DNA from: JAZKIX01 sp040384645
GTDB taxonomy: Bacteria > Pseudomonadota > Gammaproteobacteria > Burkholderiales > Burkholderiaceae_D
Direction of reading: 5' to 3'
DNA length: 12,452 nucleotides
Assembly (NCBI GenBank): GCA_040384645.1
Contig: JAZKIX010000137.1
Location: 1 to 12,452 of the forward strand
Notes under the pieces: model-generated
What the model was told of the DNA's origin: nothing
The model's database searches: none
What the model saw: the letters and a program-made list of their open reading frames with translations, nothing else
Position numbers and translations under genes: made by a program
Shown: piece after piece, positions 1 to 7,749 of the stretch
Layout of the letters: every line of letters starts with the position of its first letter
Position numbering within the stretch: the stretch's first letter is position 1

Positions 1-89
1 AAAAACTAGAAGGCGCTAAACAACTTGCCAAGGACGATCCTCGTGTAGTGGCCAACGTTATCAAAAGCTGGGTAGCCAAAAATGAGTGA
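1..89 (+). CDS. fliF: FliF, flagellar MS-ring protein (C-terminal end only)
   Basis: Only the last codons are present, read in the frame beginning at base 3 and ending at the TGA at 87-89. The visible tail includes VVANVIKSWVAKNE. FliF C-termini normally end in a short helix of this kind (VA..I..W), which binds the N-terminal domain of FliG and so joins the membrane MS ring to the C-ring. The last 8 bases overlap the start of fliG, as is usual for this pair. The identification rests on the tail motif and on fliG following directly. The rest of the gene lies to the left of the window. Confidence 0.88.
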   Translation, partial: KLEGAKQLAKDDPRVVANVIKSWVAKNE

Positions 90-1077
90 TGAAGGCGTAC
101 AAAATGCCGCAATCTTGATGCTTGCCTTGGGCGAGGATGAAGCGGCTGAAGTAATGAAATTCCTGGGGCCGCGCGAGGTACAAAAACTTGGCGCGGCAAT
201 GGCATCGATGAAAAACATTGCGCACGAGCAGGTTGAAACCGTACTCGATAACTTCCGCTCGCAAACCGAGCTTAGTTCTACTGTCGGCCTCGATTCCGAC
301 GCCTATATCCGGCATGTTATGACCAAGGCGCTAGGCGACGACAAGGCCGCGGCGCTGCTGAACCGGATCTTGGGTGGGCGCGATGCGAGTGGCATAGAAA
401 GCTTGAAATGGCTGGATTCGCAATCGGTGTCAGACTTAATCCGCAATGAACATCCGCAAATCATTGCCACCATCCTGGTCCATCTGGAGCGCGATCAGGC
501 TTCTGAAATTCTCGCCCACTTTACCGAGCGCCTGCGCAACGACACCATGCTGCGGATTGCCACGCTTGACGGTGTACAACCGGCGGCATTGCGCGAGTTA
601 AACGATGTTTTGACCAAGCTCTTGTCAGGCAATGAAAACGTCAAGAAGCAATCGATGGGCGGCGTCAGGACCGCAGCAGAAATCCTGAACTTCATGAACG
701 GCGAGAACGAAACCTCCGTCATGGACAATATGAAAAATTATGACGGCGACATGGCGCAAAAGATCATGGATGAGATGTTCGTTTTCGACAACATCATGGA
801 GATCGATGATCGCGGCATTCAATTGCTGTTGCGGGAAGTGCAGTCTGAAATGTTGATCATTGCCCTGAAAGGCGCCAGCCAAGACTTGCGCGACAAGATA
901 TTCAAGAATATGTCGCAGCGCGCCGGTGAAATGATGCGCGAGGATTTGGAATCAAAAGGCCCTGTGCGCTTGTCAGAAGTCGAGTCGCAGCAAAAACAAA
1001 TTTTAATGATCGTGCGGCGCCTGTCGGACGAAGGCCAGATCATGCTAGGTGCGAAGGGCGAAGATTCCTATGTCTAG
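82..1077 (+). CDS. fliG: FliG, flagellar motor switch protein
   Basis: FliG is the C-ring rotor protein. It links the FliF ring to FliM and contacts the MotA stator, generating torque and switching direction. The 331 residues match the family's usual length. Visible landmarks are the N-terminal FliF-binding domain (about residues 1-100), the EHPQ motif at 123-126 that starts the middle domain and binds FliM, the MFVF motif at 232-235 in the hinge to the C-terminal domain, and a charged torque helix region from about 250 (ALKGA with K263, then LRDKI and the RAGEMMREDLE stretch). It ends with the conserved GPVRLSEVE...QKQI...VRRL segment. The ATG at 82 overlaps the fliF end by 8 bases. There is no strong ribosome site in front, so translation is probably coupled to fliF. 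All key regions look intact. Confidence 0.97.
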   Translation: MSDEGVQNAAILMLALGEDEAAEVMKFLGPREVQKLGAAMASMKNIAHEQVETVLDNFRSQTELSSTVGLDSDAYIRHVMTKALGDDKAAALLNRILGGRDASGIESLKWLDSQSVSDLIRNEHPQIIATILVHLERDQASEILAHFTERLRNDTMLRIATLDGVQPAALRELNDVLTKLLSGNENVKKQSMGGVRTAAEILNFMNGENETSVMDNMKNYDGDMAQKIMDEMFVFDNIMEIDDRGIQLLLREVQSEMLIIALKGASQDLRDKIFKNMSQRAGEMMREDLESKGPVRLSEVESQQKQILMIVRRLSDEGQIMLGAKGEDSYV

Positions 1078-1717
1078 CGCGGTCATCCCCAAGGAGCAGT
1101 TATCGGCTTATCAACGATGGGAGATGACTTCCTTCGGCGACAGTCCCATTCACAATTCCGCACCGCCACCACCAGCCGCACCCAGTGCGGCAGACATCGC
1201 TGCCATTTACGACAATGCCAGACTGGCAGGTTATGAAACCGGCCATCAGGCGGGTCTGGCACAAGGATTGAGTGAGGGACAAATCGAGGTCTCAAACACG
1301 ATAGCGTCGCTACAACAGATCGCTGAATCTTTCAGTGGCGAGATTGAGCGCGCCGACGAATTAATTGCTCAGGATATGCTTGACCTCGCGCTGGATCTGT
1401 CCAAGGCGATGTTGAAAAATGCCTTGCGAGTGCGGCCGGAACTATTGCTTCCAGTGGTAAAAGAAGCGATCCATTATTTGCCAACACTGCACCAACCGGC
1501 ACTATTACTTTTGCATCCCGACGATGCGACGATGATCAAAGAGCATATGGGCATCGATTTGGAAAACGTTGGTTGGCGCGTGGTGGAAGATGCGCAAATG
1601 GAGCGTGGTGGCTGTCGGGTCGAAACTGCCACCAACCAAATCGATGCATCGGCACCTACCCGCTGGCAGCGCATCGCAAGCTCACTCGGTAAAGATGCCG
1701 ATTGGCTGGCGCCATGA
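1070..1717 (+). CDS. fliH: FliH, flagellar export ATPase regulator / stator-like stalk
   Basis: FliH dimers bind the ATPase FliI, hold it inactive in the cytoplasm and dock it to the C-ring through FliN. The protein has 215 residues from the ATG at 1070. A GTG at 1049 would add 7 residues, but the ATG gives the usual 8-base overlap with the fliG stop and has a purine-rich stretch in front. A proline/alanine-rich N-terminal segment (about 30-40) is followed by glycines every fourth residue at 54, 58, 62, 66 and 70, the GxxxG repeat helix typical of FliH. A long helical region comes next, then the C-terminal FliI-binding domain (about 110-215, with LALDLSKAMLKNALRVRPELLLPVV). Sequence conservation is otherwise low, as is normal. 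Placement between fliG and fliI makes the call firm. Confidence 0.93.
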   Translation: MSSAVIPKEQLSAYQRWEMTSFGDSPIHNSAPPPPAAPSAADIAAIYDNARLAGYETGHQAGLAQGLSEGQIEVSNTIASLQQIAESFSGEIERADELIAQDMLDLALDLSKAMLKNALRVRPELLLPVVKEAIHYLPTLHQPALLLLHPDDATMIKEHMGIDLENVGWRVVEDAQMERGGCRVETATNQIDASAPTRWQRIASSLGKDADWLAP

Positions 1718-3120
1718 CAATAGCCCGGCCGCATAGCGAACGCTGGCAATCGTATTTGCGCGACTGTAACGCGCTACTGAGCATTGCAGAACCGATGCAG
1801 GTATCGGGCCGGGTGACGCGGGTAGCAGGCCTGGTGATGGAGGCAATCGGACTCAAGCTGGCGGTCGGCAGCGCCTGTACGATCCCGCTTCAGAACGGTG
1901 CAAGAGTGGAGGCAGAGGTGGTTGGTTTTGAAAACGACCGCTTATTCCTGATGCCACAAAGCGATGTCGAAGGCATTATTCCAGGGACACGGGTCTTTCC
2001 GGTCGAGGTTGCGCAATCCTTGCCACGCCCAGGCCAGGTCAGCCATCCGCGCCGTCGCCCCAGCGATCGGGCGCGCCACCTGCCGGTGGGTGAGGAATTA
2101 TTGGGCCGGGTGCTCGATGGAGCCGGCCGGCCGCTGGATGGACTGGGGCCGCTCAATGCCACCTATTCCGCGCCAATCAATGTCAGGCCTGCCAATCCAC
2201 TGTCACGCGCACCGATTACGGAAACACTGGACGTCGGTGTGCGCGCCATCAATAGCATGCTCACCGTCGGCCGCGGCCAACGCATGGGGTTGTTTGCTGG
2301 GTCCGGCGTCGGTAAAAGCGTCTTATTGGGCATGATGGCGCGCTACACAAGCGCCGACGTCATCGTAGTCGGCTTGATCGGCGAGCGGGGACGCGAAGTA
2401 AAAGAATTTATCGAACAAATTCTGGGAACAGTTGGCATGAAGCGCGCCGTCGTAGTCGCCGCACCGGCCGACACGCCGCCCCTGATGCGGCTACAAGGTG
2501 CAGCTTATGCGACAGCGATTGCAGAGCATTTCCGCGATCAAGGTAAAAACGTCCTGCTGATCATGGATTCCCTCACCCGCTATGCCATGGCGCAGCGCGA
2601 AATCGCCTTGGCAATCGGCGAACCGCCCGCGACCAAAGGTTATCCGCCATCGGTATTTGCCAAGCTACCAATCCTGGTGGAGCGGGCTGGCAACGGCGAT
2701 ATGGGCGGCGGCTCGATTACCGCTTTCTATACCGTGTTGACCGAGGGCGACGATCAGCAAGACCCTATCGCAGACGCGGCACGCGCCATCCTGGATGGCC
2801 ATATTGTCTTAAACCGAACCTTGGCCGAGGGTGGACATTATCCGGCTATCGATATCGAACAATCGATCAGTCGGGCCATGCATAGCATCACCACGCCGGA
2901 ACATCAAAAACTGACGCGCCGCTTAAAGCAGCTTTATTCCCGCTATGAACGCAGCCGCGACCTGATCAGCGTCGGTGCTTATAGCGCGGGCACCGACCCC
3001 ATGCTGGATGAAGCCATTGCCTTGCATACCAAAATAGAAGCTTTTCTACAACAAGACATTCCAGAACGGGTCGGCATAACTGAAAGCTTGGGGCAACTTA
3101 GTGCTCTATTCAATCGATGA
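1714..3120 (+). CDS. fliI: FliI, flagellum-specific ATPase
   Basis: FliI is the hexameric ATPase of the flagellar type III export apparatus, related to the F1-ATPase beta subunit. It helps load and unfold export substrates at the gate. The protein has 468 residues from the ATG at 1714, which overlaps the fliH stop in an ATGA arrangement; a TTG 12 bases upstream is a less likely start. The P-loop AGSGVGKS lies at 195-202 (K201) and the Walker B strand LLIMD ends at D285. Other hallmarks are GLIGERGREVKEFIE, the DSLTRYAMAQREI stretch, the GEPPATKGYPPSVF segment that marks the flagellar and type III secretion ATPases, and GGSITAFYTVLTEGDD. Length and motifs are complete, so it should be active. 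FliH and FliJ, its direct partners, flank it. Confidence 0.98.
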   Translation: MTIARPHSERWQSYLRDCNALLSIAEPMQVSGRVTRVAGLVMEAIGLKLAVGSACTIPLQNGARVEAEVVGFENDRLFLMPQSDVEGIIPGTRVFPVEVAQSLPRPGQVSHPRRRPSDRARHLPVGEELLGRVLDGAGRPLDGLGPLNATYSAPINVRPANPLSRAPITETLDVGVRAINSMLTVGRGQRMGLFAGSGVGKSVLLGMMARYTSADVIVVGLIGERGREVKEFIEQILGTVGMKRAVVVAAPADTPPLMRLQGAAYATAIAEHFRDQGKNVLLIMDSLTRYAMAQREIALAIGEPPATKGYPPSVFAKLPILVERAGNGDMGGGSITAFYTVLTEGDDQQDPIADAARAILDGHIVLNRTLAEGGHYPAIDIEQSISRAMHSITTPEHQKLTRRLKQLYSRYERSRDLISVGAYSAGTDPMLDEAIALHTKIEAFLQQDIPERVGITESLGQLSALFNR

Positions 3121-3153
3121 CTTTTGTAAATTAATTACTATACTTAATTCACC

Positions 3154-3594
3154 ATGGCCAATCACTCCTCTCTCAGCACCCTGATTGAACTCGCAGAGAA
3201 AGAGACCGACACCGCCGCAAAGAAACTGGGTGCGGCAATTCGCATGAGTGAGGAATGCGAAAAAAAACTGACCCTATTAATGACATACCGTGATGAATAC
3301 GCCAGTCGTTTCCAGGCGGGTCAATCGGCGGGCATTACAGTGGCGGGATACCGCAATTTCCAGGCTTTTTTAGGCAAACTCGACGATGCGATCAGTGGCC
3401 AACAAGAGGTGATAGCACATGCAAAGAAGCGCATCGAAGTAGAACGGTCAAGTTGGCAAGCCAGCGAACGCAAGCGGATGTCGTATAACACCTTGGTTAA
3501 TCGGGCGCAAAAACAAGAATTGCGTCTGGAAGTGAAGCGTGACCAAAAATTGACTGACGAGCATGCGGCCAGGCAGGGCTATTACAAACAGTAA
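3154..3594 (+). CDS. fliJ: FliJ, flagellar export stalk / chaperone-escort protein
   Basis: FliJ is a small coiled-coil protein that sits in the centre of the FliI hexamer, couples it to the FlhA gate and recycles export chaperones. The 146 residues are typical. The sequence is rich in Lys, Glu, Gln and Arg with heptad-like spacing from end to end, as expected of two long antiparallel helices, and has the family-like SRFQAGQSAGITV...YRNFQAFL stretch at the turn. The start codon lies 33 bases after fliI in an AT-rich spacer with no evident Shine-Dalgarno sequence. The next gene, fliK, begins 65 bases downstream. The function call depends on both coiled-coil character and position; FliJ proteins diverge strongly. 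Confidence 0.92.
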   Translation: MANHSSLSTLIELAEKETDTAAKKLGAAIRMSEECEKKLTLLMTYRDEYASRFQAGQSAGITVAGYRNFQAFLGKLDDAISGQQEVIAHAKKRIEVERSSWQASERKRMSYNTLVNRAQKQELRLEVKRDQKLTDEHAARQGYYKQ

Positions 3595-3659
3595 AAAAGT
3601 CAATAAAAATCCCCAGCAAGCCCCTGGCAGTAAAAACATCAGAACAACCGGCGGACATC

Positions 3660-4985
3660 ATGCAAACACCTATCATCCAACATCCCAGCAATGTCGCGAA
3701 AGAATTTTCAAGTCCGGCCAAAGCAAATGCAGGTGCCAGTTCGGATATGCAATTTAATCAAATGCTATCGCGGGAGCTGTCGGATCGCCAGCAAATGAAA
3801 CCAAACAACGACAAGTCCAACACGATTGCGCCCCCCAAGGCGAGCAATAGTAGCAATCAAGTCAACAAGGCCGACAACCAGGTTAAAGACAATCACACAT
3901 CCATAAAACCAAGCTCAGCAGACAATCTGGCTAAAAAAACCAATTCATCGTCCAGCGAAACCAAAGTTCGGGATGACACAGATGCTGATTCTGAAGGTAA
4001 GGAAGACGATGCAGCAGATGCACCCAATGATTTATTGGCACTGGTTGCTGGCATCAATCAACTGATGGTCAATGCGGCAGCAACTTCTAATACAGACGAT
4101 AGCGTGGCGGTGGCTGACGGCAGCACAATTGCATTGAGTGACAAACTAGCTTCAACAAAAAATGCGATGTCGGCCGTTGCCGATACCGCATTGACCAATA
4201 CCGCTGAAGCCACCGATCCATTGTTAAAAGCCGCCACAGACGCCAATACCGACCTGCTTTCGGCCCAAAATGGGGCAGCAGAAGCAAAAGAACCCGCCTT
4301 CAAAACCAGTTTGCAAAAAGCTGCGTCGGATATAACCATCGCCACAAGCAAAGATGCTGCGAATCCAACATCGGCAGCTTCCACAAGCAAGGTCGATATT
4401 TTGAGTGATGCGAATAAAATCGTCGCTGACAAATTTAACGCTCTGCCCCTAAAGAGTAACGAACTGGCGCACGATTTGATGGCACCTTCAATTGCACCCG
4501 TCCCACAGGCGTCATTAAGTATCGGACAAGCGATGCATATCGTGCCTACTGAACGCCTTGCGCCGCATGTCGGCACACCGGCCTGGGATCAGGCGCTTGG
4601 GCAAAAAGTAATATGGATGGTGGGCGGCGCGCAGCAAAGCGCATCGTTGTCGCTAAATCCGCCGGACTTAGGCCCGATGCAGATCATCTTGAGTGTATCG
4701 AACGACCAGGCCACCGCCACCTTTGTCACTGCTCAACCGGAAGTACGGCAAGCGCTGGAAGCGGCCATACCAAAGTTGCGCGAGATGCTGGGCGAGGCCG
4801 GCATTCAGCTAGGCGCCACCAACGTCAGCACACAGACGTCGAACCAGCAAAACACGCCTGAACAACAGGCCAGACAAGCGTCGTCCACGTTTGATGTGCG
4901 CCAGAATGCGATCGACGCAAATGGCCGAATTCTCCCCTCGCAAGCGATCAAATCGGGCAACGGATTGGTCGACACTTTTGCGTAA
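3660..4985 (+). CDS. fliK: FliK, flagellar hook-length control protein
   Basis: FliK is exported during hook growth and acts as a molecular ruler. Its C-terminal domain then switches the export gate (via FlhB) from hook to filament substrates. The protein has 441 residues. The first 300 or so are low in complexity, rich in Ala, Ser, Asn, Asp and Lys with little predicted order, which fits the ruler part. The globular domain (about residues 305-395) starts near W309 and contains WMVGGAQQSASLSLNPPDLG, the signature of the flagellar hook-length C-terminal domain, followed by an amphipathic stretch ending REMLGEAGIQL. A Gln/Asn/Ser-rich tail follows. The ATG at 3660 has only a weak purine stretch before it. 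A long antisense reading frame over this gene comes from its repetitive composition and is not a gene. Confidence 0.94.
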   Translation: MQTPIIQHPSNVAKEFSSPAKANAGASSDMQFNQMLSRELSDRQQMKPNNDKSNTIAPPKASNSSNQVNKADNQVKDNHTSIKPSSADNLAKKTNSSSSETKVRDDTDADSEGKEDDAADAPNDLLALVAGINQLMVNAAATSNTDDSVAVADGSTIALSDKLASTKNAMSAVADTALTNTAEATDPLLKAATDANTDLLSAQNGAAEAKEPAFKTSLQKAASDITIATSKDAANPTSAASTSKVDILSDANKIVADKFNALPLKSNELAHDLMAPSIAPVPQASLSIGQAMHIVPTERLAPHVGTPAWDQALGQKVIWMVGGAQQSASLSLNPPDLGPMQIILSVSNDQATATFVTAQPEVRQALEAAIPKLREMLGEAGIQLGATNVSTQTSNQQNTPEQQARQASSTFDVRQNAIDANGRILPSQAIKSGNGLVDTFA

Positions 4986-5274
4986 TGGTGTGTGCCCAAG
5001 CAATTTGAGTACAACGATACGCCATCCGCATGCCAAGCTAAAACGGCAATAGTTAAGCGCGTTATATAACTGCAATCTGCGATTGTAAAAGCTTGTCCTG
5101 CTGCTCCGTATTGTTTTGGCCAATGACATCTGGTGCCGCGCGAATGGATTTTTGTCCTGATGCAGAAATACGCCCTCTTCCCTGCTCTATTCAAGGTATT
5201 CTCGACGGAATAATTGATGAATAATGACATAATCAAGGACAGTAAAATTCAATGACAGTGAAGCGAGCCAGGGC
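4986..5274. other. fliK-fliL intergenic region with dyad symmetries
   Basis: These 289 bases hold no convincing gene on either strand. They separate the fliG-K block from the fliL-R block, the widest break inside the flagellar run, so a second promoter is plausible. Visible elements are the pair AGTTA (5051-5055) / TAACT (5067-5071), the 10-base perfect palindrome GTTATATAAC (5061-5070), and a small hairpin CAATC-TGC-GATTG (5073-5085). AT-rich stretches near 5209-5233 contain AATAAT and CATAAT, which resemble a -10 box, but no matching -35 box sits at a good distance. No U-rich terminator follows any of the hairpins. The regulatory role is inferred. Confidence 0.4.
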
Positions 5275-5781
5275 ATGAAAGCGATCAAAAAAGTTGATCC
5301 CAAAGCGGAGGTAAAAGCGGAAGCACCGCCGCCCAAACCAAAAAAGAAGGCGCTCATCGTGATTATTGCGGCGTCGCTGCTGTTAAGCGCATCGATCGCC
5401 GGAGGATGGTTTTTTTTCATGCGCGACACGGGTCAGAAGGCCGAAGTAAAACGCGAGGTTGCTAAGCCGCCTGTCTTTGTCCCGCTAGAGTCTTTTACGG
5501 TTAACTTGCAGACTGAAGAGGACGACCAGTATTTGCAGATTGCCATGACAGTCCAGGTTGCCGACGCGGCCCAAGTCGACGTCATTAAGCTCAATATGCC
5601 GCAAATTCGCAGCCGGCTTTTATTGCTTTTATCGAGTAAAAAAGCATCTGAAATCGCAAGCACGGAAGGCAAAAAGACCCTGACCAAAGAGATTATTGAA
5701 CAGATCAAATTGCCTTTTTCTGAAAAAGGCACGCCGCAAAATGTGTCGGGCGTATTTTTCACTTCTTTTATTATTCAATGA
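5275..5781 (+). CDS. fliL: FliL, flagellar basal-body / stator-associated protein
   Basis: FliL is a single-pass inner-membrane protein that surrounds the MotAB stator units and stabilises or tunes them. The 168 residues match the family. A Lys/Pro/Ala-rich cytoplasmic tail (1-26) is followed by a hydrophobic helix at about 27-49 and a periplasmic domain. That domain starts with the typical FVPLESFTVNLQ...YLQIAMTVQV pattern, continues with the LNMPQIRSRLLLLLSSKKASEI stretch and ends in FFTSFIIQ, a common FliL terminus. The ATG at 5275 has only a short AGGG in front. ATG and GTG codons closer to 5252 are in another frame. It is the first gene of the second half of the flagellar run, 120 bases before fliM. 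Confidence 0.95.
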   Translation: MKAIKKVDPKAEVKAEAPPPKPKKKALIVIIAASLLLSASIAGGWFFFMRDTGQKAEVKREVAKPPVFVPLESFTVNLQTEEDDQYLQIAMTVQVADAAQVDVIKLNMPQIRSRLLLLLSSKKASEIASTEGKKTLTKEIIEQIKLPFSEKGTPQNVSGVFFTSFIIQ

Positions 5782-5901
5782 TCCTGAAAGCGGTATTTAA
5801 GCAGCGTAAAGACAACCAAATTAATCATGGAAAATTCGAATCAATTAGTCAGTTTGTCGAGATACTTCAACGGCCAAATCCCGTTGTCAGGATGATGTCC
5901 C

Positions 5902-6906
5902 ATGGCTGATAATTTTCTCTCTCAGGAAGAAGTCGATGCCCTCCTGAAAGGCGTCAACGGCGACCAGGATGAAGTCCAAGGGCCGGAAGATACCTCTGGC
6001 GTCCGCACCTACAATCTCGCCACCCAAGAACGCATAGTCCGTGGCCGGATGCCGACGCTTGAAATTATCAACGAGCGCTTTGCCAGACTGTTACGCATCG
6101 GATTATTCAACTTTATGCGACGCAGTGCCGAGGTATCGGTCGGTTCGGTCAGGGTCTCAAAATACAGTGAATTTATCCGCAACCTGGTGGTGCCGACCAA
6201 CCTTAACCTGGTACACATGAAGCCCTTGCGTGGCACGGCGTTAATGGTGCTGGACCCGAACTTGGTATTCCTGCTGGTGGATAACCTATTCGGCGGCGAT
6301 GGACGATTCCATACGCGGGTGGAAGGCCGCGATTTTACCCAGACTGAACAACGCATCATCTTGCGGATTTTGAATATTATTTTCGAGAGTTATTCGAAGT
6401 CATGGGAACCAGTTTTTCCAGTGGAATTCGAGTACATTCGTTCTGAAATGAATACCCAATTTGCCAATATTGCGACTCCGAATGAAGTGGTAGTCGCTAC
6501 TACCTTCACGATTGAATTGGGTGCAGTCAGCGGCGAAATGCATTTCTGCCTGCCCTACTCCATGATCGAGCCGATCCGCGATGCACTCACCAGCAGCTTG
6601 CAAGGCGAAGCGCTGGAAACCGACAAGCGCTGGATTCGCCTGATGACACAGCAGATCCAGATCGCGGAAGTAGAAATCGTTGCGGAACTTGGTACTACCC
6701 GCGTCTCGTTCAACGATATTCTCAATATGAAAGTCGGCGATATCGTGCCATTCACCATTCCCGACACAATTTCAGCGACAGTAGACAAAGTGCCCGTAAT
6801 GGACTGTACTTACGGGGTAATTAATGGCCAGTACGCCTTGCGCGTGGAAAAGCTTCTGGCCAATAGCGGAAACGAATTAATGCAGGGAGATAGCCATGGC
6901 AGGTAA
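5902..6906 (+). CDS. fliM: FliM, flagellar motor switch protein
   Basis: FliM is the middle C-ring protein. It binds phospho-CheY, FliG and FliN, and relays chemotaxis signals to the rotor. The 334 residues are typical. The N-terminal segment FLSQEEVDALL is the conserved CheY-P binding peptide. The GGDG motif at 131-134 is the FliG contact loop of the CheC-like middle domain. The C-terminal SpoA domain (about 250-325) includes AEVEIVAELGTTRVSFNDILNMKVGD. An AGGA at 5889-5892 lies 9 bases before the ATG. The 120-base spacer after fliL holds a 22-codon reading frame (5827-5895) without a ribosome site, not called. fliN overlaps the end by 11 bases. Confidence 0.97.
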   Translation: MADNFLSQEEVDALLKGVNGDQDEVQGPEDTSGVRTYNLATQERIVRGRMPTLEIINERFARLLRIGLFNFMRRSAEVSVGSVRVSKYSEFIRNLVVPTNLNLVHMKPLRGTALMVLDPNLVFLLVDNLFGGDGRFHTRVEGRDFTQTEQRIILRILNIIFESYSKSWEPVFPVEFEYIRSEMNTQFANIATPNEVVVATTFTIELGAVSGEMHFCLPYSMIEPIRDALTSSLQGEALETDKRWIRLMTQQIQIAEVEIVAELGTTRVSFNDILNMKVGDIVPFTIPDTISATVDKVPVMDCTYGVINGQYALRVEKLLANSGNELMQGDSHGR

Positions 6907-7318
6907 TCTGGAAGACGAAGCATTTGCTGAAGACGATTGGGGTGCCGCAATCGCCGAGCAAGAAAAAGCGGAAGCGGCGGCCAAAGCGCAACAGCAAGCG
7001 GCAAGTCCTGCAGTATTCAAAGACTTCGCCAATAAAAGTACGCGGGCCGACACGCCCAACGATATCGACTTTATTCTTGACATCCCGGTGCAGCTGACGG
7101 TCGAATTGGGCCGTACCAAGATCGCGATCAAAAATCTTTTGCAATTGGCGCAGGGCTCGGTAGTAGAGCTAGACGGGCTAGCTGGTGAACCGATGGATGT
7201 ATTGGTCAACGGCTGTCTGATCGCACAAGGCGAGGTCGTGGTCGTCAATGACAAATTTGGTATCCGGCTCACCGATATCATTACCCCTTCAGAGCGAATT
7301 AGAAAACTTAATAAATGA
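6896..7318 (+). CDS. fliN: FliN, flagellar motor switch protein
   Basis: FliN forms the base of the C-ring, takes part in switching and docks the FliH-FliI complex for export. The 140 residues match the family. An acidic, alanine-rich and variable N-terminal part (1-55) is followed by the SpoA domain from about 58, with ILDIPVQLTVELGRTK, the hydrophobic patch around VLVNG, and VVVVNDKFGIRLTDII near the end. A strong Shine-Dalgarno sequence, AGGGAG at 6884-6889, lies 6 bases before the ATG and inside the end of fliM, supporting this start. The stop overlaps the fliO start in an ATGA arrangement. Confidence 0.97.
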   Translation: MAGNLEDEAFAEDDWGAAIAEQEKAEAAAKAQQQAASPAVFKDFANKSTRADTPNDIDFILDIPVQLTVELGRTKIAIKNLLQLAQGSVVELDGLAGEPMDVLVNGCLIAQGEVVVVNDKFGIRLTDIITPSERIRKLNK

Positions 7319-7749
7319 TGCGTTCAATCAATCTGGCGACACGGCTTTTTATCGTTTTTGCAAGTTGCATGCCCCTGTCCGTTATCGCGGCAGAACCTAC
7401 CAGTCCTTCACCCACCGCCGGTTTGTTTCAAGTGTTGATGGGCTTGTTTGTGGTACTTGGATTAATGGTCGCGGCAGTATGGTTGTTAAAACGATTCGGT
7501 CCAAAACAATTGAGCAATCGCGCCGTGATTCGGGTGGTTGGCGGTGTCAGTTTAGGTGGACGCGAACGGATCGTTGTGGTCGAAACCGGCGACCAATGGA
7601 TCGTCGTTGGCGTAGCGCCGGGGCGGGTCAATGCACTGACCACCATGCCGCGTCAAGAAGCAACCGACATCACGCCGGAATCGACACGACCAGCCAATAA
7701 CTTTGCCGACTGGCTTAAACAAACCATCGAAAAGCGCAATGCCAAATAG
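7315..7749 (+). CDS. fliO: FliO, flagellar export-gate assembly protein
   Basis: FliO helps FliP assemble into the ring that seeds the export gate. It is not part of the finished gate in the best-studied species. The 144 residues are in the usual range. A short N-terminal hydrophobic segment ending near VIAAEP looks like a cleavable signal or first helix. The main membrane helix is at about 39-59 (LMGLFVVLGLMVAAVWLLKR), followed by a small cytoplasmic domain with the conserved RVVGGVSLGGRERIVVVE...WIVVGVAPGRV pattern. Two ATG codons stand in tandem (7315 and 7318) and either could be the start. The first overlaps the fliN stop. Confidence 0.92.
   Translation: MMRSINLATRLFIVFASCMPLSVIAAEPTSPSPTAGLFQVLMGLFVVLGLMVAAVWLLKRFGPKQLSNRAVIRVVGGVSLGGRERIVVVETGDQWIVVGVAPGRVNALTTMPRQEATDITPESTRPANNFADWLKQTIEKRNAK

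Noticed and set aside
1964..2335. 123-codon open frame on the + strand inside fliI
   Set aside because: It is a second frame of the well-conserved ATPase gene, rich in Arg, Ala, Ser and Trp, as usual for GC-rich shadow frames.
4058..4576. 172-codon open frame on the - strand inside fliK
   Set aside because: It lies opposite the Ala/Ser/Asp-rich repeat-like part of fliK, where stops are rare in the opposite frame. It has no recognisable protein features and no ribosome site.
5045..5058. Sigma-54-like GG-N10-GC before fliL
   Set aside because: Only the GGCA and GC core fit, and the TT before GC is AA. Such a spacing is frequent by chance and it lies over 200 bases from fliL, so it was not listed as a promoter.
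4805..5236. 143-codon open frame on the - strand over the fliK end and the fliK-fliL spacer
   Set aside because: The protein has a mixed, Cys- and Trp-scattered composition with no family likeness, and a competing frame covers the same place. Part of it is the mirror of the conserved FliK domain.
5827..5895. 22-codon reading frame between fliL and fliM
   Set aside because: It has an ATG and a stop but no ribosome site and no recognisable product. It is short enough to occur by chance.
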